From Nepenthes gracilis (taxonomy: Eukaryota; Streptophyta; Magnoliopsida; Caryophyllales; Nepenthaceae), in contig BSYO01000014.1 of NCBI GenBank assembly GCA_033239525.1, positions 6,180,536 through 6,244,535 of the forward strand: DNA of 64,000 nucleotides, in the 5' to 3' direction. The notes beneath the pieces are model-generated. The model saw only the letters and a list, made by a program, of their open reading frames with translations, had not been told where the DNA came from and ran no database searches. Shown here in pieces: positions 36,414 to 47,817 of the stretch; positions within the stretch are counted from its first letter, which is position 1, and each line of letters begins with the position of its first letter. The translations under genes were made by a program, and so were the position numbers.

Positions 36414-38650
36414 TGTGAGATCCTGATCCCAAAACATAATGATCATGGAATGATTATGTAGATGAAAATTATGTTTGGGTTTGAGTATAGTGAAAATTTT
36501 AATATCGAAGCAAAATGAACCAAAATGGGGCAAAACTGGAGGTGTGCTCGAGCGCCATTTTATGAATACGGTTGCCTGATTGCCGCTTAAGGCAAGACGG
36601 GAGCACAGCAGCCTACGAGGCTAGCGCTTGAGTAGCGCTTGGGCACTAACCAAGGCGCCAGTTTGTGAGAGGGGCCACTTAAGGACAGCTTGAGGGCCGC
36701 ACGAGCACTAGCTCTCGAGTGAGCCACGTGACCCTCTTTCTTTGTTTATAAAGAGGAAAAGTGAGGAGAGAGAGGGGAAAACAAGTGACTGAACAGGAAG
36801 AGGAGAAGGAAGAAGGAGACAAAAGGGAAGAGAGGAGGGAAAAATCCATCGATCCGGGGAAGAATAATGGTAGATCAAGCTCAGCTACGTGTACTTCGGA
36901 TGTTATATACCGTTTTTATAGTATTTTGATATCTTTGAAATTGTATTTATACTCTAAATCTGTGTTTCTCCATATTCTATATAAATAAAGCCTATTTCTA
37001 GAAATTAATCTGATAGATTTCATATTTACATATATATACTCCAATATCTGGCTTTTATTTTATGTAAATGCATGTGTTTGGTATCCGTTTTATGTCTGGA
37101 ATATTTATCAAAACCCTAAGTACAACAATCGAGGATTTAATGTTTAAAATCCATAATTTCTAATATGTGACAGTTAATTTGTAAAAGAGTACTATAAAAA
37201 TTATAATTTATAACTGAGAAATTTATACGGAACTGCACTGTTAAGTTTCTGTAGATTTTTAGAGTATTCTAAAGGATTAATGGTGAAATCTTTACTGATT
37301 TCTGAAGCTTGATGAGTAATAAGCTAAGAAAATGAGAGGAAAACTATTTTTGATTCTGTCAATTAGGACATAGGACTGATATATGGTCATGTGAGATTCT
37401 CTGACATGCCTTTGGGCATTACGATGGTAATCGGGGATAACTCTGTCTGTGGAGTTATATATGGTCGACCCTTCCTCGGGGCGTTAATTAAGGAGGATAG
37501 TATATTGATCATGGAGGCTAATAATCCTTCGGTCTTGGAGGCTAATAACCCTTCGTCGACTTTGAATTGTGTACCGTAGAATACAATAGGTTCCTATACC
37601 GTCATTGATACTGGCCTTTGATTGTGTGGCGGAAACACAATTTATTCCTGATTATTCACCCCCTCGACTAGTAGGGTACGCTAGTTGGGTCCCTAGGATT
37701 TTTAACTAGAGTTTTCTAAAAAAAACAAGTGAGATTTAAAACTATTTTATGAAACCGTTGCTTGTTTAAATAGAATCATACTTTACTCTTGTTTTTATTA
37801 ACTGCTTCTGTTCTTCTGACCTGATATTAACATGGTTTTCTGCCAAAACATGATTAATGCTTCTTGAGACCAATTTATATGAAAATTATGCTTTTCTCAA
37901 GATTATTGCACGTGTTTCTGTTCATCTGCACATATGTTCTGCATGAAAGCATAAATTATAATTTTTGAAGCCTGTTCATGTTGAATCCTGCTTTTCTCAT
38001 GCTTTCTTTATGTGTTCCTATTCTCTGATAGTTTTTAGATCTTTTCGTATCTATATTCTGCATGAGACCATTATATTTTGTATGTTTTAGTACCATGTTG
38101 GGTTTTAACTCACTATTTTATTTTCCCCCTCCAGATAAGAATATAGAGAAGATACTAGATGATCAGTCCTAGTTAGAGCTAGCAAGGAAGGTTCTGGAGC
38201 CTCTGTGAAACTTCGAAGATTATTTTAGAGTATTTTGAAAAATCTGATAGTTTTGCATTGTTCCATAGAGTTTTGTAAAGAAAATTCTGTATAAATAATT
38301 GTAGTATGTTCTATAAACTGTTAGAACTGTATTTATACTTCCACATATTACATCTTGGGCATAGTTGCTTCCACTATATGTTTTATGGAATCTATATAGG
38401 TCCTAGATGTCATCTCTCATATGTTTCTGATTTAGTAGATAGGATTATATTTGAGTCATAGATGAAATGGCAAATTGGTGGTCCTGTGTATGTGTACTGT
38501 AGGTTAAAATGTAGTATTCAAATAATTGTATACTTGTACAGTTTATAATATATAGATTGTATATTTGGATTTTTGTCTAATTTTAAATAGAACTCTGCAA
38601 AATTTTTTATAGAATTATTGATTTAAATTTTTGTATACTTGAGAACCGAT
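36414..38650 (+). mobile_element. LTR S (solo or truncated), plus strand
   Basis: It starts TGTGAGATCCTGATCCC, matching the LTR starts of E and F. It has a GC-rich GCTCGAGCGC block (36540-36720), a G-box CACGTG (36725-36730) 14 bases before a TATA-like TTTATAAAG (36745-36753), and the conserved LTR motif (38096-38140). It lies inside the gag of E. The right end, near GAACCGATCA (38643-38652), is uncertain and I found no target duplication. The frame 37391-37579 is not supported as a gene. Confidence 0.7.
36725..36753 (+). promoter_or_regulatory. G-box and TATA-like pair in LTR S
   Basis: CACGTG is followed 14 bases later by TTTATAAAG. E's LTR has a comparable CACGTG at 42359-42364 in the opposite orientation, near a TTTAAA. 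Confidence 0.45.
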
Positions 38651-39888
38651 CAATGATTGAACCTCAGTGATGCTCTTTCCCTTATCAGACACTTTCATCT
38701 TCTTAGTAGGTTTCGGGATTCTTGAACTGGGCTCTTCATTGAGATCTACCTAAGTAACCATTCCCTTACCCAAAGATTTCTAAGCCTCAAATTCTTTCTT
38801 GAGTATCAGAGCCCTATCTAGAGCCCCTACATAAGTTCGAAACTCTTGAGTCACTAGCTGACTCCTAATCTCATCTCTTAGCCCTAAATCGAACTTTTTG
38901 GCTTTTCTTAGTTCATCGCCCCCAACATATGGCGCATATCGAGACAATTTAACAAACCTCACACCACATTCTACCACGGTGCGGTTTCCCTGCCTATGCT
39001 GCATAAAAGCTTCTTCCTTCTAATCTTGGAGGCTAGAAGGAATATATTTTTCCCAGAAGGCCTCCTCAAACATCTCCCGAGAAATTTTCTCATCAGGCAA
39101 ACCCAACGCCCTTTTCTTCATCGACCACTAATCATTGGCTTTTCCTTCTAATTTATAAGCCACAAAAGCAACTTTTTCTCAATCAGAATACTGAATGGTT
39201 GCAAATATTTTCTTCAGTCTCCGAATCCAACTCTTCACTCTTATCAGATCTATTTCACCTAGGAACTTAGGCACCTTCTCTGCCTTAAACCTTTTGTAAG
39301 CTGTTAGGGTGGAATTCATTGAGACTGACTTTGGTGCAGGAACCAAAGCCTTATGACATTATTCCATCGATTCCAATACATTGGTCATTCTCCCCAACAA
39401 GTTTAGATAATCAGTCTCTCGATCCTAGGGAGTACTAAAGTCTTCACGAGTATTTCTTCCTCCCTTGCCTACTAGCCATGCTATTTTCTATAGCCAAAAC
39501 ACTACCAGATTAGCTGATCCCAAATAATTAGATTAGAAAAGAGGGGTTTCAAATAAATTAAGGCACTCCAATAGAAATCCCAAAGCTAGTCCTTAAGCAA
39601 TTCATCTAATCCTAACTATTCTTATCTTACCTCAATCTTAGAACAGATTAACTAGAACCTGGAACCCAAATCGATCAACCTAGGCCTGATATCAATGTCA
39701 ATCAATTTAATTACTATGTTTTGGATTAATTCTAATCTAACTTATGCAACTAGAATACTTAGGACTATTCAACCTAACCCAATAATTCTAGACCTTTATC
39801 TACCTATTCGATAAATCATAATCATTTTCTAAGCTTCCGTATGCGATTCAAATCAAATGCTAAGGTATCCCGTTTCTTTGATACCAAT
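38651..39888 (-). pseudogene. Element E: leader and gag remnant
   Basis: From the primer site (39876-39886, TGGTATCAAAG on the minus strand), an untranslated leader resembling that of A leads to an ATG near 39480 (MASRQG) and a decayed gypsy gag. The clearest stretch is 38780-39004, with QGNRTVVECGVRFVKLSRYA, then PYVGGDEL and a TYVGALDRALILKKEFEA end. These are hallmarks of the retrotransposon gag core. Several stops and shifts precede it. The knuckle lies beyond S at about 36300-36413. Confidence 0.85.
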
Positions 39889-40480
39889 TGTGACGGAACA
39901 GATAGTTTTTTCTAATACCATCCGTCAATGACTATACAGAATTGAATCCCAAAATGACATCTTAAAATTCTAAGGAAAAACGAACAGAGTTTCCCTTATA
40001 ACTGGACCAAACTGATATAATCAACCTAAATAGAATGTGCAAATATTCAAAATAATATACATCAACACACATTTTCCACCACTGACACAGGATCCTCTAA
40101 TGCCATATCCACAACCATTGCCCCAATTTAACATTTCTATCTACTACATCACATTCAGACAAGAGATACCATCTAGGACTTATACAAATCCAAAAAGTAG
40201 ATAGTGGAAGAAAACTATTTAAACTTGTGAAAGCATATTCATTATTCCAACAAAATACATGACAGGTTTTGGCCATTAACACAAAATTTCCATCCACAAA
40301 TTAGGCAATTACAGTCAAGCCAATAAGATTCCCAAAGTTGTGATAGACTTTGAAGCTCCCAAAATCTTCTTGACTAGGCTTTATCTACTCTTACTCATCC
40401 GGAATCAACTTCGTCTCATCTGGAGGGAAAAAATAACAGAGTGAGTCGAAGTACAATAAGGTACTACAAAATATGCAAGC

Positions 40481-40495
40481 GTAATTTCTTTCATG
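40481..40495. repeat. Target duplication of short LINE copy, left
   Basis: GTAATTTCTTTCATG, perfect match to 41252-41266. Confidence 0.98.
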
Positions 40496-41251
40496 CGGAT
40501 TCCGGAGTGTGTGAGCTCCGGCTTCTAGAGCGTAAGAACTCCGGAATCCGGGGTGATTCCATTTTTCTCAGATCTTTTCTTGGCTAGTGTGGACTGGTTC
40601 TTTTGTATCCGAAGTTCAAAAAAAAAAAAAAGGAGCTCTTTGTCTGGAGTGCTCTTCTCCGGAACTTTTTTGGCTTGAGTGCACTGTTCGGAGTACCTCT
40701 TGGCTATCTGTTGGACAGAGTGTTTCTGATGTCGGGCTTGACATGCGGATCTCTAGTCTCTTCTGTTGCTGATTTGCTTTCGTGGCTGGGCTTGGTTCTT
40801 GATGTTGAACTACTGATGTGGCGGTCTTCTGAAGCATGGCAACTGATGGGCTCTGGCTTTCAGATCTCAACTGCTGACTGTTCTCCCTTTGCTGTGTTGA
40901 TTCTGAGTATAGACTGGTGGTTATTCTTTTGTTGCTGGATTGCTGAACTGGTGGCTAATTTGGGTGATGCAAATGATCATGTTGCTATTATAATATAGCT
41001 TTTGGTGTCTATGGGCAGAAGGGGACTGCGGATTCCCTTTGTTAGATGTTGTAATTATTCTCATATTCTGTTGGTTCTTAGAACATTGGCCTCCTAGGGG
41101 TTTTTTTGTGTTTTTTTCTAATATACTTGATGCTCGGGGTATGCCCTAGCAGGTTATGTTTTATCCTCAAGTCAAAATACTTGACGATAAAACATCGATT
41201 TTGTAATTTTTTTCTCCCTTTAATCCAAAATACTTACTTACCAAAAAAAAA
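40496..41251 (+). mobile_element. Short LINE copy (tail T5), 756 bp
   Basis: It is bounded by perfect 15-bp duplications and ends in A9. The 5' part consists of CCGGAGT-type words as in the 3' UTR array of LINE copy 1, so this is a 5'-truncated copy of the same family without coding sequence. The tail has the box GCTCGGGGTATGCCCTAGC (41132-41150), a strong hairpin and the terminal TTTAATCCAAAATACTTACT. The frame 40603-40998 is not a gene. Confidence 0.93.
41156..41195 (+). other. 3'-tail hairpin of short LINE copy (best example)
   Basis: Arms of 17 bases, ATGTTTTATCCTCAAGT and ACTTGACGATAAAACAT, pair with one mismatch around the loop CAAAAT. Confidence 0.85.
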
Positions 41252-41266
41252 GTAATTTCTTTCATG
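41252..41266. repeat. Target duplication of short LINE copy, right
   Basis: GTAATTTCTTTCATG, identical to 40481-40495. Confidence 0.98.
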
Positions 41267-42368
41267 TAGAATATGAGTACAATTAAGCAAAACCATGAAA
41301 ATATCTAAAGAACAGAGACATATGGGAACAGGAGAAAGCATAAATTAGTATAATAGGCATCAGAAATCATAAATCGGTATCAAACTCGGTAGGTTCTAGA
41401 AATCAAATTTTACTATCAGAAGGACCGAATTAGTAGACCGTACTAGACGAGAGGGAGAATAATCGAGGGTAGATTGTGTTATGCACACAGTTAGAAGCCA
41501 AAAACAGAACAGTGATATCCCTTCTGGCAGGATTATAAACAGTAATACCTCCCGAAGGTAGGTCAAACACAGAATTCTACCCTCTAGGCAAATGCCTTGA
41601 GGAAGGGTGGACCACGTATCACTCCATGGATAGAGTGATCCTCGATTACTACAATAACAAATTCAGAAATAATAGTCCTAGAGAACCTTAACTTGTCCTA
41701 CGTCCAATTTAATAGAAACAAAAATGTCTTTCTTCTTATTTCTTAACTTTCAACTATCGTGCTTCAGAAAGCTAGCCAAATTCATGCAGATACCCTTCAA
41801 ATAACTGTAGAAATCCACAATAATGTAAAATCCATAGTAACGTAACAGAATAGTTTTATGTAAATTTTCTTAGATAAAAATCATAGTATGAGCAATAATA
41901 ATCAACATTTATATTTCAAGATTTAAGGATTTTAAACACCGAATCCCTAATTTTCATTTTAGGGTTTCACACGAAGCTTCCAGGCTTAAATCAGACACCA
42001 AACACATGTTTATTCATGAAATCGAAGACATATGCCACAATACATAATAGTAAATATGAAATCTATCCGAATAATTAAGAGAAACATGGAACATTTAGAA
42101 CAAAGCTTAGAGAATGATAACTTTAGAGCATAAATATCAAATTGAAGATATTGAAAATCGGTAAAAATAGAAAATAACGTCTGACGTATACTTGGCCTTC
42201 GGCCAATCTACCGTTATCCTTACTCTGATCAAACTAGAATGATCAGATTTCTCTTCTTTTTCCCTCTTTTCTTCTTCTCCTTTCCCTCCTCTTCGTGCTC
42301 TCTGTCGTGCTTCTCTTTTCCTCCCCCAATTCCCCTTTCTCTTTAAACACAAAAGAAAACACGTGGCT

Positions 42369-42373
42369 TAACC
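42369..42373. repeat. Target duplication of solo LTR F, left
   Basis: TAACC here and at 45855-45859 flank the LTR and lie within the LTR of E. Confidence 0.75.
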
Positions 42374-43619
42374 GATGATGGACCGGCCACATTTCCCCTT
42401 AAATATGACCTCCATCAGAATTACTCAAATAAAATTTGGGTAAAAATTTTTTTCTTTCCTTTCTTTTCACACACAGGATCGCAATTGGCTGGACGTCCAT
42501 AACTTGTCTGGCATCCTCTTGACCGGCTAGGAATTAGGGTCGGTCGACCAAAACACATGAGATACCACTAGGAACCCAATGTACTCAAATCGTTACATCA
42601 TGCAGAAGCACACTATTATTCATTAAATTTCACATTGGAATTGTCATACAAAAGTTTCCCAGAATAACCAGATGAAAATTACATCGAAATCGGTCTTTGC
42701 TGCTTCATAAGGCAGGATCACCCATTATCTCTAATTTAGTTTGTCAAGCTTTAAACAAAGCTTTCTCGGTCAGCTTAAATCCTTGTTTGTCTAATCAATT
42801 TTCTTCTTCATCGGCATAAACTTACCATCATCAGAAAGTTAGACAGAGAGGAGTGACTGGCAAGCCCAGCAAAATACCCATATGCAGAAATCATGCATAA
42901 TCACAGATAGTGCAGAAACAAAAAGTAATAAGGGCAATTATGAATGCAGATCATAAAACATGGCTAGAGTCAATTTCATTCAAAACATATGCCGAAGTTC
43001 ATACATCAGTGTCAAATTCTGAAGTTCATAATGCAAATTTCCGTAGTTCATAAATCACTATTATCTTTATTAGTCCTTCCATTCTTAACTACATTATTGA
43101 AAGGGACCTAGGCTAGTAGACCCTATCAGTTGAGGGGGAGACTAATCGAGGATAAATTGCATTTACTCCACACAATCAAAAGCCCAAGTTCAAAAGTCAT
43201 ATCCATTTCCTCCCTATACAATGCACTGAGGACAGTGATCGAAGCATATCATTTCCTCCTTGATAACACCCCGAGAAAGGCGGTCCACGTATCACTCTAT
43301 GGACAAAGTTATCCCGATTACTATCGTAACATTCTAAGGTATGTCGGAGAACCTTATCTAACTGTGTAATAGTACTGGGTTCGATCTTAATGCATTTATT
43401 CATAGTTCGTAATCATATCTCAAAACTGATTCAAAGTTCACATATTCCATACTTCAGACAAATTCAAATGGCCAATTCAAAGTTCGCATTCCAGATTCCA
43501 AACAAATTCAAAAGGCCAATTCATGTATTGGCATTCCAATTTTGAAACCACGTGCTTCCCAAAGGTCCGATGTTCTTATCAAAGAAAATTGGTCGAAGTT
43601 CTAAAAGCCGAGGTTACTC

Positions 43620-44110
43620 ATCAATGCAAATAATCGGACACCTTTTTCATACAAATAACCAAACTTATGTAAATTACCAAATTTCATGCAGATATGCAAA
43701 TAATCAAACTTTATGCAAATACGTAAATAGCCGGACGTCATACAAAAGCAATTATCTGAAGTTCGCAAATGATGCGTTCGTAATTCAAAAGAAATGGACA
43801 TAGAAAACTAGTTTCGAAGTACTCTTGCGAACCAACAAATGGCCAGACTTCTTTTAAGTATGCTAATATCTAAACTTCATGCAATTAGGTCAATAACCAG
43901 ACTCCTTCAGACGTGCAAAATGCTGAACATCTTTAAATATGCAACTAGCCAGACTTCTTAAATTATGCAAATAACTGGACTTCATCAAATATGCCAATGA
44001 CCGAACTTATGCAAATAATTGATTTTTCATGTAAATATACAAGAAATCAGACTTCATGCAAACAAGCAAATGGCTGGACTTCATACAAAAGCAATTAACC
44101 AAAGTTCTTA
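43620..44110 (-). repeat. Degenerate tandem repeats in solo LTR F
   Basis: Variants of ATGCAAATAACCGGACTTC recur every 25-40 bases. Read on the minus strand the unit includes GGCCATTTGCAT, weakly resembling the unit of D's 51-bp array. Confidence 0.65.
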
Positions 44111-44360
44111 AAGGATATATTCATAAACATTAACGATGCACAGAGAAAGCAGATTATGCTTTACGTAGAGACTTAACAAAGACAGCATGATATCAATAAT
44201 TTTTATAGATTCAAAATATGGTTTTATAAAAAACGTTGGGTACACTTTCCTAGAATTGCTCATCAATTCCTTATTCATGTCTGGCATGGAAATTCTTCCC
44301 TTTCTTTCTTTCTCCTCTAACTTTCCGCTTCTAAATTTGCTCCCAAATCTCCGCATCCAG

Positions 44361-44368
44361 TATTTATA
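44361..44368 (-). promoter_or_regulatory. Candidate TATA box of solo LTR F
   Basis: TATAAATA on the minus strand, matching in context the TATAAATA of D's 3' LTR (56969-56976). Confidence 0.5.
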
Positions 44369-44639
44369 GACAATGGGGTGGTTGAGAGTAGGTGGGGCAA
44401 GCCACCTACTTTAATATTTTATTCATATCCCCTTTTCAAGAGAATTCTAAAGCAGGTGAGAGTAGGTAGGAGTAGATTACCTACTCTAGGTAGGTGGAAA
44501 TAGTCAACAAGGTAGGTAAATCTACTTCGGCTATCATTAAGGTCGGTCTTTCTCGAACTCAATCTACTCTGGTTATTAGTGATTTTCTGGTAAAGCTTTT
44601 GACAATCATACACTCCGGTTTTATCCATATCATTGACGC

Positions 44640-45410
44640 TATCCATCATCAATTTATTATGTGTTCTAACCAGTCATCATCAACTCACTTTCATCTATGT
44701 CAACTTTGGCTTCTATCACTTCAACTTCTACCTGGCCTTATCACACTTCGGCTTTCATTTTCTCCACCTCACTCCAGCCATCACCTTCTCATCAACTTTG
44801 GTCTTCATTACCTCACCATCAACTTCGGCCTCTACACTTTCAACATCAACTTTGTCCATCATCAACTCCATCCATCATCAACTCCAACCTTCATCAACTT
44901 CAACCTTCATCAAATCCAACCTTTATCAACTTTAACCTTCATCAACTCCAACCTTTATCAACTTCGGTCATCCTCAACTCCATCCATCATCAACTCTAAC
45001 CTTCATCAACTCCAACCTTCATCTACTTCGGCCATCACCAACTCCATCCTTCAATCAACTCCATCCTTCATCAACTTCGACTTTCATCTACTTCAGCCTT
45101 CTTGAACTCCAACCACCATCAACTCCATCCTTCATCAACTTCGGCTATCATGAACTCCAACCATCATTAACCCATCACCAACTTCTGCCTTCTTCATTTA
45201 TATCTCCCTCTCCTCATTAAATCCAGCTGTCCAACATACCATCCACTTCAGCCCTCCTTTTCATCATCATCCTCACCATTTCTACTCCGGCCTCCACCTT
45301 CTCTTCCACTCCATCATCAAGCCCGGCCTCATTCTCTTTATCAACTCCGACCATCTCCTTCTCATCATCTACTCCGGCCATCTTCTTCATCTTTTTCATT
45401 CATTAACTTC
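44640..45410 (-). repeat. 16-bp minisatellite in solo LTR F
   Basis: The unit is close to CCTTCATCAACTCCAA. About 19 units follow each other almost without gaps at about 44860-45165, with looser copies on both sides. Because 16 is not a multiple of three, all frames stay open over long stretches. Confidence 0.92.
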
Positions 45411-45419
45411 GGCCTCAAC

Positions 45420-45810
45420 ATACTATACCACATCACACCTGGCTCCGGTTTCATCACACATACAAGGCACTTCGGCCTCCATCACCTCACAAGTCCATCC
45501 TCCATTCATCATGTACTTCGGTTTTCATGAAGCTACAAAGCCACTTTGGCCTTCAAGGGATCACAAGCCACTTCGGCCTTCATAAGTCCACAACCCACTT
45601 CAGCCTTCATGAGGTCACAAGGCCACTTCTGCATTCAAGAGGGCACAAAGCCACTTTGGTCTAACTTCACACACAAGGTCACTCTGGCCGTCAAGAGCTA
45701 ACAAAGCCACTTCAGCCTCACTTCACACACAAGGCCACTCCAGTCTTCAAGTGCTCACAAAGCCACTTCGGCCTTGCTACACTCACATGGCCACTCCGGC
45801 CTTAACAAGT
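45420..45810 (-). repeat. About 28-bp CACTTCGGCCTTCAAG repeats in solo LTR F
   Basis: Units such as CACAAGCCACTTCGGCCTTC recur about every 27-40 bases. The core CGGCCTTCAAG is shared with the LINE 3' UTR array and with D's LTR minisatellite. Confidence 0.85.
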
Positions 45811-45854
45811 TCACTCCCTAATTATTATGTTGTTTTTGGGATTGGGATCTCACA

Positions 45855-45859
45855 TAACC
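45855..45859. repeat. Target duplication of solo LTR F, right
   Basis: TAACC, identical to 42369-42373. Confidence 0.75.
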
Positions 45860-46081
45860 CAAGGACCAGTGCTCGAGCGCCACACACGCAGATTCACGCC
45901 CACGTTGGCGCCTCGGGCGGTAGTTGAGCACCACACCTCGTAGTTTCCTCGCCCCCGCTCCGCCTCTAGCAACCCTCAGGCGCCACTTTTGCAGAATTGC
46001 ACCCAAGTGACGCCTGGGGCATCTTTCGAGTGCCGAGCCCACTTGTCTATTTTTATCATGTTTTGAGATCGAGATCTCACA
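45860..46081 (-). mobile_element. Element E: 5' LTR, second part
   Basis: This is the GC-rich start of the LTR (minus strand TGTGAGATCTCGATCTC from 46081). It marks E's 5' edge, inserted in the integrase region of G. ATGCA (46082-46086) is the expected target duplication; its partner is outside the window. Confidence 0.8.
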
Positions 46082-47733
46082 ATGCAATCTAGCGACCACA
46101 TTAATGTATAGTCTTATAACTCGATCTCTATAGAACTGTATCTGAATAGCAATAAAATATGTTGACTTAGTGAGTCGATCTATGATTACCTAAATAGTAT
46201 CATGATTCCTTGGCATTCTTGGCAAACCCATCTTAAAATCCATCATTATATCTTCCCACTTCTAATTGGGAGTTGGCATAGATTATAATAGGTCGGGAGG
46301 CTTCTTGTACTTGGCCTTTAATTTTTAACATATCAAACATCTTCCCACATATGTTACTATTTCTCTTTTCATATTCTGTCATTAAAATATTTTCTTCAAA
46401 TCTTGATACATTTTGTTAATTCTAAGGTGGATATATACTCTAATCAATAAGTCTTATGCATAATTTCTTCTTTTAATTCTCTAATATCCGACACACATAT
46501 CCATTCTCAAAACCTTAAGAGTCCATCTACCCCAACAATAATGTCCGCTCTAGAATTCCTATTCAAATCTCCAACAATATCTACCAAGAACGATCATCCA
46601 TCTGGGCTCCTTTAATTCTTTCCACACACTATGGCTGTATTTGAAAATAATACAATATCATTCACGTACCTTGGAAGTGTCTTTTAATATCACATCGCTT
46701 CATACCGTCTAACATCTCCATCTCTTTAATTCTCAAATGAGTCACATTTGAAAATCATTGTTTATTTCATAATCATAATCTTTCAAGAAATTTATCCATC
46801 TTTTTTGTCTCATGTTTAATTCCTCTTTAGAGAACAAAAATTTGGGACTCTTGTGGTCTGAATATACAAAATATTTCTCTCCATATAAGTAATGCTTTTG
46901 AGTTTTCAGTGCAAAAATCATTGCTGCTAATTCTAAATCGTGCATTGGATAATTGCTTTTGTGTGTCTTCAATTGCCTCAATCCATGTGCATTCACTTTT
47001 CCATCTGCATTAGGACACACCCTAGTTCTGTCCTAAATACATCACAATAGACCATGAATCCTCTGGATCCTTCGAGAATCATCAAAATCAGGGCTATCAC
47101 TAGATAGTCCTTCAACTTTTGGAAACTCTTTTCACAATTCTCCGTCCAATTGAATTTAACTTCTTTCCATGTCAATCGGGTTAGTGGAATATCAATTTTG
47201 AATGAATTTTTCACAAATCTTCAATAATAACCCACCATTTTCAAAAAATGTTTGATTTTAATCACCATTGTCAGTCAACTCTAATGAATCATTGCTTCAA
47301 CCTTCTTGGGGTCAATCAAAATACCTCCTTTGGTTATTACGTAATCAAAAAATATAACTTTCTCAAGCCAAAACTCATATTTCTTTAGCTTGGAATATAA
47401 ATTCTTTTCCTAAAGCATTTGGAGTACAATCCTTAGGTGCAGTCCGTGAAAGCTACAAAGATATCAGTTAACCCAAAAGCTATAACCAAAAACTCATAAT
47501 GTCCATAACTGGTTTAGAGAGTTATCTTTGTGCCGTTTCCCTTTTTAATCTTAAATTGATAATAACTTAAATAAAGATCAATCTTTGAAAATTCTTGGTC
47601 CCCTTACAATTGGTCAAATTAATCATTTAATTCTTGACAACAGGCACTTGTTCTTGATAATAACATTGTTTAGCTCTCGATACTATATATATAGTCTCAT
47701 AGACCCATTCTTCTTCTTTACATACAACACTGG
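46082..47733 (-). pseudogene. Element G: eroded gypsy pol (RT, RNase H, integrase)
   Basis: On the minus strand, starting at 47733, reverse transcriptase remnants appear (YVKKKNGSMRL, then YRELNN and TSYGHYEF). The polymerase/RNase H boundary follows (47214-46993; LTRLTWKEVKFNWTENCEKS, then GFMVYCD, LGCVLMQ). RNase H is at 47020-46742 (NYPMHDLELAAMIFALK, YLYGEKYFVYSDHKS, ELNMRQKRW). Integrase core traces are near 46240-46130 (MDFKMGLPRMPRNHDTI, VIIDRLTKS). Many stops and shifts make it long dead. D is inserted at its right edge, in reverse transcriptase, and E at its left edge, in integrase. It is a chromovirus-like pol by these motifs. Confidence 0.88.
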
Positions 47734-47817
47734 TGTAATGGCCCAGATCCAAAAATGTAGAAAGTCCCCGACATCGAGTCAATATAATCAAAGAGTCGAG
47801 GGGAAATTGAGGGCTAT

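Larger units (their letters stand above)
39889..42373 (-). mobile_element. Element E: 5' LTR, first part
   Basis: It begins TGTGACGGAACAG in plus-strand view next to the primer site. A LINE copy interrupts it at 40496-41251 and solo LTR F at 42374. It resumes at 45860 after the repeated TAACC. Joined length without insertions is about 1.9 kb. It carries the conserved LTR motif at 40413-40460. Confidence 0.88.
42374..45854 (-). mobile_element. Solo LTR F (3.5 kb)
   Basis: In plus-strand view it starts GATGATGGACCGG, which aligns with TGTGATGGACCGG of B except that the terminal TG is GA, and ends GGGATCTCACA. TAACC duplications flank it inside E's LTR. No interior or second LTR is present, so it is a solo LTR left by recombination. 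Its layout resembles D: repeat array, GTAGGTAGGAGTAG-type motif (44390-44530), TATA (44361-44368, TATAAATA on the minus strand), then a second array. The frame 44494-45105 and its neighbours are translations of a minisatellite. Confidence 0.8.

Noticed and set aside
44494..45105. 203-codon Ser/His/Asn-rich frame and its neighbours
   Set aside because: It reads through a 16-bp minisatellite; similar frames exist in other phases.
45420..45810. Regular repeats considered as a possible CRISPR array
   Set aside because: Spacing is irregular, repeats are degenerate, there is no leader or cas gene, and the context is a plant LTR.
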